A program made the position numbers and the translations under genes. A stretch of DNA of 64,000 nt from Hoplostethus atlanticus (lineage: Eukaryota; Chordata; Actinopteri; Trachichthyiformes; Trachichthyidae), in contig JAXDDX010000004.1 in the NCBI GenBank assembly GCA_034670405.1, positions 9,697,501 to 9,761,500 on the forward strand, read 5' to 3'. The notes beneath the pieces are model-generated. The model was not told where the DNA came from and searched no databases. It saw only the letters and a program-made list of their open reading frames with translations. Shown piece after piece: positions 12,546-32,243 of this stretch (the stretch's first letter is position 1; each line of letters opens with the position of its first letter).

Positions 12546-14990
12546 TATGCCCACTGCATATTAAAAAAATAATGAACTAATTTTACCACCAGGTTTTCAC
12601 GTTGCTGACTCATGCTGTAATCATCCTTTAAAAACTCAAGTGGCTTGCCTGAGTTATTTTGTTGTTCAGAATGAATGAAACACCTTTCAGTGAGAAATGT
12701 AAACACAAACACAACGAGTGATTGTCAGTGAAGTGTAGTTATTCAGCTTTGTTTTCTTTTCATTGTGTTTAAGAAAAACAACCTCTTTCTGCCATTTCAT
12801 TAACAATTGATTTGAATCATGCAACAAAGGGCATGGATATAGGAATATCAATACAACCTGTGAGAACACAGGCCGACACAAGAGAAGCTTTTCTTTAATG
12901 CAGTTTTCTCTGTATTGAACTAGAGCTTTACAGAAATGACAGTTTAAAGTTTGGCTGTTCAAAGACCATTTTATCTCACTAATTAACCTATGGTGTGCTA
13001 ACGTTTGCTGCCCTAAATGCATCTGCTACAGCAGGTGGACATAAATCGAAGGTTTATACAAAGCAGTGCTCCGTTGAGTCGAGGACCTCTTACTCACACA
13101 TGCTTATACTGGTTCTTTTATGTGCTGCAATTAAATTTTGATAACGCTTCCAGATGTTAGACAAGACTTTTCTTAGAACCCTAATCCTTAACTGCAGCAT
13201 GGCATCCCCTGTTGAATCCCTGTTTCCGCTTTTCATTCTCATAAACGTATTGACTGGGTTTTTGATACAATTAGGGACCTCTTTCAGCATTTCACAACTA
13301 AAAAAGTACATTTTCCATTCAGACTGGAATATATACCTACATTTTATATGGCCAAATAACCTCTGGACTGGAGCTTTAAACCGAAACTTATTGAAGCCTT
13401 CCTCTCCATAGACAAGTCCATTCCGTTACATCCTTCACAAGCAAAACAGGAAATGTTTATCAGATCCTGCACAACAGAACAGCAGTGTTTCAACTGGAAA
13501 GTGCTGTATCACGGACATGACCTGACCCAGTTAGGAAGCATCTGCCAGTGAGGAAATGCCTGGATATCAAAATGTTGTTTTTTGCCAGTTCAAGTGATGA
13601 AATGATCAAGGCCACATAGAGATCCAAGATATAAAATAGCAGACATGATGCAAACCCTGAGGGTTTGCATCATCAAGTTTCCTGACCAAGTTTCCTGACC
13701 AATACAGGGCCTGTATTGGTCACAATGCTGGGGGGGGATTTTACAAAGCAGGATTACTTAGTTACTCAGACAACTCTAAATAAAGCCATGAAATACCTTC
13801 TCAGGCATTGCCCCTAGAAGACAGAATTACATCAGTCTTTTCAGTTATTGATGCTTTTATGGTCATTCTTGGACCGATGTTCTGTATATATGTATTTCAA
13901 AACTTTGTAACACCATCTACACTTCTCGTCATATTTGCTTGTACAAAGAGATTGCATTTCCCACAATATAAAGAGGGAAACCCCAGCCACCCACTATCAA
14001 CTCATTCTTGCGCAAAACCAAAAATACTCATACTTCCCCCCCCCACACACCCACACCCACACCCACACCCACACACACACCCACACACCCACACACACCC
14101 ACACCCACACGTCCCTGACATATTGGACTCAGACCCATTTAAAAAACATCATCATTTGGAAACTATTTATTGAACATTTGCAACCAGATATCAGTTAAAT
14201 ACAGGACTTAACGTTTCTCTCTCTACATCCCCTAATAGCAGGGACTGGCTCCACTTCGTTACACTCTGAGAGGAGGGAATGTTACAGGACTTGGTAAGGC
14301 GCACACTGTGCTGGAAGTCTTTTGGCTTTCTGTCTTCTGATAAAAGAGAAAGGAAATCAGGGGCTGCTTCTCAAACGTCCAACATTGTTTCCTCTCCTGT
14401 CCTCTGTTCACTTCACCTGCAGTCATGTGTTAATAACAGACAAAAGCTTATTTTCTAGTGGGTGATTATTGATGGGCGGGTGATTATTATCTGTTGCTTT
14501 TGTCTGTCTTGCACATGCAGACCACTGCGGAGGAAGACAAAAAAGGAGGCGAGAAGAGGAGGCCAACATAGACTAGGGAGATGCAGCCCTAGTGAATGCA
14601 GTCTCAGGTGTGTAACCATGATTGAAAAGCTAAAAGTAAAATGATCAACATGAATATATTAGAAAAATGGCAATTAGTCTTTAATAAACACCTCGCCTCA
14701 CCTACTCCCAACAAGGGCTTGACCAGGGTTATAAATTAAAACTGTCCAAATAAAATCAATCAACCAGACTTTGGGCCCATTCAGTTCCATTTCAAGACTG
14801 GAAAAATCCTCATTGAAAACACAAATGGCACTTTTCAGTCTCTTCAATTGGAATCTAGACTCTTGACTCAGAATCGAACCCAACCCTAAAATCAACTCTT
14901 TCTAATTTACATATATGGGTCAGGCGCTCTTCAACCATCCACCGTTCTAGACGCTGCTCCCTAGAGGGGCTGGGCTGTCTTCTCCGAGAG
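12546..14990. other. intergenic region between GT92 and pdcd10
   Basis: No gene recognised. It contains two adjacent near-perfect hairpins (13645-13722) and a C/A-rich CACACC microsatellite (about 14038-14111). Open frames over the CA tract are low-complexity translations. The part nearest 14990 is presumably the pdcd10 3' UTR. Confidence 0.5.
13645..13722. repeat. pair of hairpins separated by a 14-bp direct repeat
   Basis: 13645-13673 has 13-bp perfect arms (ATGATGCAAACCC) around TGA. 13696-13722 has 13-bp perfect arms (TGACCAATACAGG) around a single G. Between them AAGTTTCCTGACC occurs twice in tandem. Confidence 0.85.
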
Positions 14991-22604
<7,614 letters not shown>

Positions 22605-23366
22605 CGTCCAGGGAGGAGCAGCTCTCAGTGAAAAGGTGCAGGGAAGGCAAACTGCAACTCACACACACTCCCACATACACTCACCCACTCACGCTCACAC
22701 ACAGTCTAAAAACCACACAAGCTCCAGAGTGACAAGAACCTAGCAAATTTTTGAAACACAAGAGCAGGGACATTTAGTTATGAAAATAAATGTTTGTCTG
22801 TGCTCTTCATAACATGTTATATGGCAAGCCATTGGTCATCCAGCTACCTTTCTAAACATTGGGAGACCACCTGGACCTGTCGCTGACAATAATTGGACTG
22901 TCCAGCTGTTTAAGAAGCCATGTAGTAAGTAGGTTCACTTGTGAACTTCTCGGCTAGTCTCTGACGCGTTAGCTAGCTAGCTAAACTGAGTAACGTTAGC
23001 CAATTGATTAGTCAGTTCAAGTGGACAGCTAATTGGCTAACTACACAGGCACCTGGCTTACAAAGTAGTTGATGTAATGTTAACGGTTTTATTTATAGTA
23101 GCAGACTAACCAATCCACTGTCATAACGTTAATCGTTGGGGTGGGTAAAGTGGCAAATTCCTGGCGAGATAGCTCATGAGGAGGTTCAATTGAGGCCTAT
23201 GGCCGACCGAACCGATGGTATTGCTAGCAGTTGTTAGCGTAGCTTACGTGCTAGCTAGCGTAAATGGTAGATTTGTATTTACTGTTCAGCTAAAATACGT
23301 CAACAAACGATTTTATGGCAAATGTGTAACTCAGCAGATGCGTGACAAATATGTACTTATATCTAC

Positions 23367-23530
23367 CTTTGGTCTGACTTCTTAAATGGGCAGGTTACAC
23401 CGTCGATTGCCTTTTAGCTGCTATGTTTTCTTTACAACTTAAGGCGGAAGTTTTTTAGGACTAGCCTTGGCGACAGCTTCCGGTTGCTACGTAAGCCCCA
23501 TCGTCCAATCGGAGTGCTCATAGGGAGGCT
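23367..23530 (-). promoter_or_regulatory. candidate pdcd10 promoter and noncoding exon 1
   Basis: About 0.9 kb upstream of the pdcd10 start codon, a GC-richer stretch carries an ETS-type CCGGAAG on the minus strand (23477-23483), another GCGGAAG at about 23444, a CCAAT motif (23505-23509) and two TACGTAA CRE-like motifs, with no TATA box. A donor-like CAAAG/GTAGAT on the minus strand ends a possible untranslated exon at 23367. A pyrimidine-rich acceptor lies just upstream of the coding start. Transcription start is inferred, not seen. Confidence 0.45.
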
Positions 23531-23859
23531 GTTACGTAATATCATGGCTAGTTCTGCATAACCTGCAAACCTGCATTACCTGATTCCATTTCTCTTATTA
23601 TAGCATTTAACGGATCTTTATTATAATCTAACCACAATCTAAGACAAAAAAGAACAGGTAATTGTTTATCTGGCTGACATAAGTTCCGTGTGTTTGACAT
23701 CAATGATGTTCTGTAGCCGATACAATCTGTATCCATCGTCAGAATGTTATTAAATGACATGATCTCAAACAAATTTAGTGTGACATGGCACAGAGCATGA
23801 TACAATATACCTTTAATACATTTAAATACTGGGTGTGAATTGCTCATTGTACTCCAACT

Positions 23860-25149
23860 CAGTGGCGGCTGGTGCATTTTTCTCCAGGGGGGGCTATACC
23901 AAAAATCAAACAAACATGTACTAAGGTATCATCAGTGTATTTAAATAAATGAAAAGGCCTTTATTTGTATTTGCTGAGCTGAATGAACATTTGTTGTAAT
24001 GAAACGTGCTTAAGGTAAGTTAAGGTACTTCAATTAGTGCAAATTCTTTATAATAATTATCTTTTATACTACAATATGTAATGGTGAAAGACTAAAGTAA
24101 CCGAAAAGTGCCTCGATAAGTGCAACAGAATCTGACAACACAGAACCCTGAGACAATGGCAGAAAATTATGAACACAGTAAGACCTAATAGAAAATAACA
24201 TTTAAGAAAAAAATTAATTAATATGGTATTACATTTGAAATACCCAGTGCCATCAAAACGCTGAGTGAACTGGCTCAAAGCCATATGACTTTGCCACCTT
24301 GTGGCTTAAACTTTTTGTACATAAATTTTGCCCTTCTCTCCTTGAGAGATGCAGATTTCTCAATGACTCTATGGCACCACAGAACTTGACACAGTTTATT
24401 ATTTTAGACAGGATGTACCTGTTTTTGTCAACCTCTTCATTATGCTCACGGATCCCTGTCCTGTAGCCTTCATCAAGCTGAGCAGCTATGTTTACTTTCC
24501 CAAACATTTGCTTTTGATTTTTCTGATATGTGGTTTAAATCATTCAAACCTGTATGAATCCATGCTGGTCTGAGACCTGACGTTTGAAAAAGGATGCAGG
24601 GAAAGCAAAATAAAGCATTGGTGTTATTACATACAGTTAGCCAAGCCTTCCTACTAAACCAGCTCCTTGAAAACGACCGAGTATATTGTCTCATTCTGGC
24701 GCTTTTTATGTCAGATGTACCACGAGCCACTCGCTTTCTGCTGCCAACCAGTGGTTGGTGGTGTGTAAATCAGCAGCATTCAGATAAATGCTGTTTGTAC
24801 ATGCGCAGTTCGTTGGTGGGGCGCAGGAAAGCTGCCACCAAGCTCCTATCTCTTGTATTGAGAGGAGCGAACTGCGCATGTACAATTTATAACGAGAGTC
24901 AATGGGCAAAGATTTTTGCGCCCCAGGCCGGAAATACGTGACCTAGCAGTAACTTTAGACAACGTAGAACAATTTTAATCTACATTTTATTGCAGATTAT
25001 ACATTCTACTCACTAACTATATAATATTTACCTCGCTCATTTAAAAAAAAGTAAAGTAAAGTAATTTTTAAAGTCTTATTCAATGAAGTCTAGGATGTGG
25101 GGAGTGGTGGGGCGGCGCCCTAGCGCCCTCTATTGGCCAGCCGCCACTG
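23860..25149 (-). mobile_element. hAT transposon relic with TTF/DUF4371-type transposase piece
   Basis: Inverted ends CAGTGGCGGCTGG and CCAGCCGCCACTG are bounded by a perfect 8-bp duplication CTCCAACT (23852-23859, 25150-25157). On the minus strand two frames (24473-24730 and 24253-24507) encode an N-terminal hAT segment: RMRQYTRSFSRSW and NALFCFPCILF (TTF-type zinc-binding region), then NIAAQLDEGYRTGIREHNEEV and RYILSKIINCVKFCG. A frameshift separates them and the catalytic C-terminal half is missing. An internal hairpin pairs TTGTACATGCGCAGTTCG (about 24796) with its complement near 24870-24887. Confidence 0.88.
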
Positions 25150-25157
25150 CTCCAACT

Positions 25158-26504
25158 CCTGCCTGAGCTGTCACCAAAACTTCTCGAAACATTATGGAAT
25201 TACTTTTAGAAAAGGGAATGATGAGGTGGTGTTTTCTCTCAGGTTGACACGTTGATACCAAATACTCCCATCACCTCTCTTCTATAATTGTCTATAAAAT
25301 TGATAGGTTGACAATACGTTGCTGTGTACAAGACAGCCAAGACAAAGACAGGCAATATATGATCTCAAATTTATAGCAAAGGACTGTCAAGAAGAGGAGG
25401 AAAGAATGAATTAATTTCATCTAAACCACTGAGGTCATGCTGATATAATGAGGTCCATGCAGTTACTGCTCAAACTAAATGCGACGAATTGACACGAAAA
25501 ATGTAATACTTGTGTTGTAAAATGATTGATAGTAGTAATGTAAAACAAAGAATGATGTTTTTAACTGGCAGTAGGTAACTTAAGTGCTTGGTTGGAAAAC
25601 ATGAATGATGAACTTAACACAATTATTTCTTTCCCCACACAATGGATGGGGCTATACGCCTTTTAGAGCAGAACTCTTTGCTGCTAATGATTTGGCTAAA
25701 TTGAAGAATTCATCATTCATTAGTCAAAAATATTTCCATAATTGCAATAAGTCATTGTAGCTGTCGTGACATCCCTTAAAGCACAAGAAATGGAGGTATG
25801 AGCGTTATCTCAAGACCACTGTGTGACACAACCATAACATTCCTACAACACTCCTAGGGATATATTTGTGATATTCAGTGGTGATTTACATGGCCTTATC
25901 GTACTTTATGGTATTTTTAGCATCTATCATCTTTTCATGGAACTGGGATCATCGGGGGCGTGCGGACAGAAAAAAATGCATATACAAACGCCAGTGCACG
26001 GGCGCACCCCTTCCAGTCCGCTAAACATTATTGGCATGGCAACGACATGCACGCGCAACGCTCAGCATCAAACCCAAACCACTTGTCCCGTGTTGGAGTC
26101 AGGGTCGGTTGCTTCGACTGCTCTGACTGGGGTGCAGTCAGAGATGGTGGGTGGGCATCTTCTTACAGTGAATTGTTTCGCCTATGGAACAGCTCTGTTA
26201 GTTCTTTCTTATAAGTTACAACTTACTTGGAAGCAAAATATGTTTGTATATAATTTAAACCCACCTATTAGTTAACGGAAAAATATTACTTTACATATTG
26301 TGCCTCAATGACGATTGGCTTTATCGCAAGACAGTCAAAAATAAAATATTTTTTTTTTAAATATGTTATGGTCAGATCTATATCACATAAAAAACAAAAA
26401 AGATAACATCGATAATAATCAACATAACATCAATTTGTGGTGTGTGGGTTGCTATAGGGACTTGATGAGGAACTGTTTATAGTGTAACTTTAATAGTTTA
26501 ATAA
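25158..26504. other. intergenic region, no gene seen
   Basis: AT-rich DNA without splice-linked or conserved coding frames. The frame at 25868-26275 has no known domain. Confidence 0.5.
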
Positions 26505-28149
26505 TTAATAATAGTTTAATAATCAATATAATATAATAGGATAGAATAGACTATAACTTTAATTGTCAGCCAAAATGAACTTTTTGCCTGATTAGAAATG
26601 GTAGATCTACTTATTTTTACACTGGAAGTTTGCACAAATCCAAATTATGAATTCTTATTATATGAATTATTAGTGTTATTATATGTGGACACTGTGTAGG
26701 CAAGTGAACCAGGTAGAAATCTTTCATTGACAGATTCCTGATAAACGATGACTGTATAAAGGCATCTTGTCACACTAAAGGGCTATAGTTGAATCCTGTT
26801 TCACCAACTCCATAATTTCCACAGAAGTTTTTGAAAAAAAAAAACAAAACACTATGTGCTGCTATAAAATTCATCCTGAACATTACAAATGATGATACAA
26901 AGATACAAATCGAACTGATAATTTCCATTGCCTGTTTCTACTCATAACTCCAATAAAGGCTGCAAGGAACTGAAGTTGCATTTAAACTGCACAATGTAAA
27001 GCAGCTTTATAGAACCTATGAATCCACCATTGGTCTCTGGGTTCCTCTTACTGCTTAGTTTATGGCTGAGTGTACTGAGGTGGAGGAAGAGCTGCAATGA
27101 CATGGCTTGCAATGATCTGGTGTACTTTAGTCCTCTGGTTCTGCAGGCTGTATATAACAGACAGCTACAGGTACTGTTATGTTCATTATATTCATTTTTT
27201 TCCTTCACAGAAAGTACAGACATTCACAGGAACACTTTAAACAGTGAAACAAACATACATAAATGCTGTATACTGCTGTATACATATGATATTTGTGTAT
27301 ACATTCACAACTGTGACAGATAATACAATCAAAAGGAAGTTGTACAGGTGAGTAAAACGGCAAAGAAAAATATATAATAGACAAAATAAAAACAAAATAA
27401 AGTGTAAAAGTAGAATACCTCATTTGTCTATCATTGTCATTATACTTTACAGAATCCCAGATGTCTTTATAGCTTTCCTAATACTTGTTGCCTCAGCAGG
27501 AGACCCATACAGATACTTCAGATCAATGAAGAATACTGTGATATTGTCTCTAAATGAAATATCCTGGCTTTATGGATACGATATCTGTCCATAAGACGTG
27601 CAACAAAACTACCCATACAAAGCAGCTTTCAGCTAATTCTCTGCTCTGCCCAACGCACACAGCTGCCCCTCCCCCAACAAACTGGGCGATCCTCCGGGTT
27701 GCAGGCTCTCTCGCACCCGGCCCGACCTGCTCATGATGACGAAAGCGCGACGCGACTGGGCGCGTCTCATGAGCGCTAGAGGACACCAACGAGCTGCTGG
27801 CTGATCCCGCCTTGGTTTACAGTCAGCCGAGAGACAGGCGAGAGCGAGCGCGAGCGCGAGCGAGGGAGCGGAAGACGAGAGACGAGAGACGAGGGAGGAC
27901 AGAGACAGGCAACAGGCAACAGGCACAACGCACCGCTGTGCAGCACATATAAATACAGCGGACAGCACATATAAATAGCCAGTAGCTCTCTGGCATTTAA
28001 GCGAACATAAAATCCAACTCTCAGCAAAGCGCACTGGCAACATCTTTATTTAGAGAAAGTTATTTTAAGGAAACTTCACACAGCTGAAAAGTAAGGTAAG
28101 GAAAATTCCTGTTTTTTTACTTGTGGACTAGAACCACATCAGTCCACAG
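26505..28149 (+). repeat. left copy of duplicated isyna1 5' region (promoter and exon 1)
   Basis: 26505-28110 matches 42015-42165 plus 46658-48100, interrupted there by a hAT. Long blocks are almost identical (for example 26747-27675 versus 46660-47556, apart from a 27-bp deletion in the right copy). It includes TATAAATA boxes at 27948-27955 and 27970-27977, the exon 1 sequence ending AGCTGAAAA and the tandem donor GTAAGGTAAG. After 28110 the copy degenerates: most of intron 1 is missing and ACCACATCAGTCCACAG from isyna1's first coding exon follows directly, where a hAT begins. It could be an inert duplicate or an alternative distal promoter. Confidence 0.88.
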
Positions 28150-29404
28150 TAAGGTGACCAGAATTCTGAAATGAAATTTCCAGTTCGGCGGTCAATATAT
28201 CATATATGCAAAAAATATGCAATGTTATTATCTATGAAATAAAAAAGGGGGACAATTCCGGTTTCATGTATTTTGACCACTGTTGTACTGTAATAAACTA
28301 TGGTGCAGGCCGACTGATAAAATTGGGTACTAACTTTTACAAAGTAACTTTGTAAACCATGTCAGAAAATCATAGTTTACAGTACCATGGTGAGTGAAAC
28401 TATGGAACACACAATAAAGAAAATGGTCCAACTACAATGGTTCAATACAGTGTATTTAATTAGCGATACGTACAAGACAGAGAAGACAGACAAGCAACAC
28501 TACCAGACTGACACACTGTAACAGACACACTATGACAGACAACACTAACAAGCACTATATTACAGCAACACTACAGACAAGACAGAACTATCCAATCTGA
28601 ACAGCCATTCAGTGGTCCTGGTAGTCTGGGTAGAATAAGAGCAGAAGAGAGCAAATGAGCAAAATTTTTAAAAACAGACAATAGTATGTGAAATACTAAA
28701 CATAATAAAGAAATCAGATGATGATGCGATTGGTGACTTCATAATATACTTATACCAACCTAATCTGTATATTTCCTTCTCTTTACCTTTTCACCGTCAC
28801 TCTCTTTACTCCCTTAATTTTTCCTTGTCACTCTCTTCTCCTTCCTCTCCAATCTTTAATAATAAATAGTACACTATCAGATAAAATACTTTGCATAACA
28901 GATTCCCATTGCTTGCCTCATTTTTGTATTTTATCTCAAAACATTGTTTGGAATAATAAATTGGCAGGCTCTGTAATCATATCTTTACCTTTCCTCCTCT
29001 ATCTCCTTCACTCTTCTTATCCAGTCTTCCTCCTCTCCCTCCTCTCCACTCTCTAACAGAAAACATTACGCTAATGTTATCCATGAAAAGTTTTTTATAA
29101 ACTTGAATGAATAAACTTCAATCAATGAACACAACACATTAAGTAAAATGCATGAACTAGAGTTTTCATACTCAAAATAACTTGTTGCAGCCTGAAACAG
29201 TGTGATGTTTGTGTGTGTGTGTGATCAAAGGGCTTTTCTACTACCTTTTTTTACTACTATTTTTTTGGGGGGGCGGTATTTTTTATTTCTACACAAAGAA
29301 TGTGTAGTGTGGTGTGCGTGAGTGAGTCAGAGAGACAGACAGAGAGAGAGTGAGAGAGACACAATGCAAGATTCAGCCTGTTATTTATTTGCAGCCTAGA
29401 TCGT

Positions 29405-29737
29405 TGTTGACGTTAAGGATGGCAGTTTCCTCATACGTTGCACTCGGAGAGAAATAGTTGGGACGGAGACGATGAACTCTTTATTTTTCTTCAACACCAC
29501 TTGTACATCTTTACGCTCAGCCGAGCTAACTTAGCAAGACCATAAAACATCTGAACATGTGCATCAGGTGAACACACCCTCATTTACATATGACGCAAGC
29601 CTGCGTCCTTACATAGCGCCTCACAGTGGTACAATAATAATACTGCATCCCTTCTGTGAACTTGGGTACAGAATAGACAATCTATTTATATATATATATA
29701 TAACAACTGAGGACATATTTAAACATTTCGCTTAACA
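29405..29737 (-). repeat. copia LTR (3' LTR in element orientation)
   Basis: 333 bp. It matches 33974-34294 apart from an extra 8 bp near TCTGAACA, a longer AT run and isolated substitutions. Confidence 0.93.
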
Positions 29738-29826
29738 CCCCCACTTGTACTCAGGTTGCTGTACTCCAAAAAATTTTGTTTTAACAAACAACAAAAAAAA
29801 AGAAAATGTGGACCTCCTCACACATT

Positions 29827-32178
29827 TTAAACTCCAAAAACGATTCCTGCAAACTTCTTCAGTTTCAGCTTAGTTACAGGTTTTGTCATTATATCTGCCA
29901 CCATCTCTTCAGTAGGGCAGTACACCAGAGTTACTTTCCCATCATTTACAGTAGATCTTATGAAGTGGTACTTTATGTCCACGTGCTTACACCGCTGTCT
30001 GCTCACAGGGTTTTTGGCTAGGGCGATTGTTCCCTGGTTGTCCTCATACACTACTGCTTGTGTATATTTGTAATCATCAATACCCTCCAATAGCTGCTCT
30101 AGATATATACACTCTTGTATAGTTGAGGCCAGAGCCATGTATTCTGCCTCACAGGTGGAAAGTGCTACCGTAGGCTGTTTCCTACTCTTCCATGAGACTA
30201 AAGAGCTGTTCTTACTGAGGCTTACACAGTATCCTGTGGTACTACGCCTGTCGGTGGTATCAGCTGCCCAGTCGGCATCACTGTAGGCTAGTAGGCCTAG
30301 CTTCTCACTGTTGTTTCTTCTGAAACACAACTCTTTCTCTGTAGTGCCTCTGAGGTATCTTAACACGTGTTTAACAGTTACCCACTGCTCCTCTGTCGGC
30401 TCAGCAAAATATTGTGATAGTTTGCTTACAACAAAGCTTAAGTCTGGTCTCGTACATGTGGTCAGGTATATAAGGCTGCCTACCGCCTCTCTGTACATCC
30501 TGACATCATCCATTTTTACTGCATTTTCTGTATAGTCAAGTTTTTGATCACAGGGTGTTTCTCTGGGTTTACAGTTTTGCATGTTAAACCTCTCCAGTAT
30601 CTTGTTAACATACTTTTCCTGTGACATCTTTACACATCCATCAGACTGATTGAAATCGATACCCAGAAAGTGTTTTAGCCTGCCTAAATCTTTCATTTTA
30701 AATTTTGCCGAGAGCATCTCTTTCACTTCCTTCAGTATTTTGTCATTGCTAGCTGCAATTATCAGATCATCGACCCAGATGATGATTATTACCTTCCCAT
30801 CATCGGTCTCTTTGGCATAGACACAGTGGTCTGCTGGGTTCTGTGTAAAATCATCTTCAGTTAAACAATCGTGCAAAATCCTATTCCAATTTCTACCGGA
30901 TTGTTTTAGACCATAAAGAGATTTTTCTAGTTTACACACTAGACCTTCACCTCTTTCTTCATAACCCTCTGGTTGATCGATATAGATTTCGTAATCTATA
31001 GGAGCGTGCAAGTACGCTGTTTTTACATCCATCTGATGTAGTAGCAAGTCCTCCTGTGCTGGTTTCTGTAACAACACTCTTACACTCGTCAAATTTGCCG
31101 TGGGAGAAAAAGTCTCTTCATAGTCAATCCCCATCCTCTGGCTATAGCCCTTGGCCACAAACCTTGCTTTGTACTTGTCAGTTCCCTCAATATCACTTTT
31201 GATAGAGTAAACCCATTTACCCCCCACTGTCTTTTTGCCTTTTGGCAGATTTGTCAGGGTAAACGTGTTGTTGTCGTTTAACGATTGGATTTCGTCATCC
31301 ATGGCTTTTACCCACTCCTTTGAGTCAGCTGACGTCATAGCCTCCTTCAATGTCTGTGGAACGCCACATACTGCTCTGTAGCAGTAGTCTACGGTGGTAT
31401 GAATCCCATCACTATCACTGTCTTCAGTTACAAAGTCCTTTAAGTGACTTGGTTTCCTCCTGTCTCTAGTCGGGTACCTCCCACTCTCAGATTCATCATT
31501 TTTCACACTTGGTTGCGTTTGGCTACTGTCGTCAGACATAGTTACTGGACTATCACTTTGTGCACTAGTCTCTTGAGCATTCTCTGTACTCTCATTTACC
31601 TCCTGTGTGACCCTGCTAGCCCTAGGCTGCCTCACACTGTTATTGTCATCATTTGGGTCTAGCCCAAATGTCTGTGTCTGTTTCTCCACATTTACCTTGT
31701 TCACAAACTTGACTAGCCTGTGCTTTTGTACTTTCTCAGTATCTGGGTGATAGACCAAATACGCGGGGCTGTTCTTGTCATAACCCACAAAACGTCCCTG
31801 GTCACACCTGGAATCTAATTTTCCCTTGTCCTGTTTGTATGTGTAACATACAGACCCAAACTTCTGCATTTTAGATACGTTAGGCTTTTTATCTGTCAAC
31901 ATCTGGAAAGGTGTTTGTCCTGTACGCCTATTAAAGCATCTGTTACGTACTATAGCTGCTGTTTGGACTGCGTAGTTCCATAACTGTTTTGGTAGTTGAC
32001 TTTCGATTAGCATACACCTACCCATCTCAAAAAGAGTACGCCAGCTTCTCTCAGCTGTACCGTTCTGGTGGGGTGAATACGGGGCTGACGTCTCATGTCT
32101 AATCCCGTTTTTCCTTAACAACGTTTGGAAATCCCTGCATGTGAACTCTGTGCCGTTGTCGGACCTGATACACTTCAC
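29827..32178 (-). CDS. copia Pol: integrase C-part, reverse transcriptase, RNase H
   Basis: 783-codon open frame on the minus strand. It begins in the integrase core with IRSDNGTEF (second catalytic Asp) and NGTAERSWRTLFEM (Glu region). The copia-type linker follows. The reverse transcriptase has MDVKTAYLHAPID (first catalytic Asp) and IIIWVDDLIIAA (the YVDD box as WVDD), about residues 390-470. RNase H has YSDADWAAD, STCEAEYMAL and YEDNQGTIAL. All polymerase and RNase H acidic residues appear intact. The frame lacks its own start; it continues the gag-integrase frame at 32244-33932 after a one-step frame change between them. It may be inactive for that reason alone. Confidence 0.92.
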   Translation of the reverse strand: MKCIRSDNGTEFTCRDFQTLLRKNGIRHETSAPYSPHQNGTAERSWRTLFEMGRCMLIESQLPKQLWNYAVQTAAIVRNRCFNRRTGQTPFQMLTDKKPNVSKMQKFGSVCYTYKQDKGKLDSRCDQGRFVGYDKNSPAYLVYHPDTEKVQKHRLVKFVNKVNVEKQTQTFGLDPNDDNNSVRQPRASRVTQEVNESTENAQETSAQSDSPVTMSDDSSQTQPSVKNDESESGRYPTRDRRKPSHLKDFVTEDSDSDGIHTTVDYCYRAVCGVPQTLKEAMTSADSKEWVKAMDDEIQSLNDNNTFTLTNLPKGKKTVGGKWVYSIKSDIEGTDKYKARFVAKGYSQRMGIDYEETFSPTANLTSVRVLLQKPAQEDLLLHQMDVKTAYLHAPIDYEIYIDQPEGYEERGEGLVCKLEKSLYGLKQSGRNWNRILHDCLTEDDFTQNPADHCVYAKETDDGKVIIIIWVDDLIIAASNDKILKEVKEMLSAKFKMKDLGRLKHFLGIDFNQSDGCVKMSQEKYVNKILERFNMQNCKPRETPCDQKLDYTENAVKMDDVRMYREAVGSLIYLTTCTRPDLSFVVSKLSQYFAEPTEEQWVTVKHVLRYLRGTTEKELCFRRNNSEKLGLLAYSDADWAADTTDRRSTTGYCVSLSKNSSLVSWKSRKQPTVALSTCEAEYMALASTIQECIYLEQLLEGIDDYKYTQAVVYEDNQGTIALAKNPVSRQRCKHVDIKYHFIRSTVNDGKVTLVYCPTEEMVADIMTKPVTKLKLKKFAGIVFGV

Positions 32179-32243
32179 TTTCCCGTATGGGGCTGTATCT
32201 GCTAGGATTTTTTCCGTTGCCTGTACCGTGTCACTTTTAGTTT

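Noticed and set aside
13808-14198. Pro/His/Thr-rich frames
   Set aside because: Low-complexity CACACC repeat.
26942-27423. Coding frames conserved between 27.0-27.4 kb and 47.0-47.3 kb
   Set aside because: Identity reflects the recent DNA duplication, extends equally through noncoding sequence, and the frames have no known domain.
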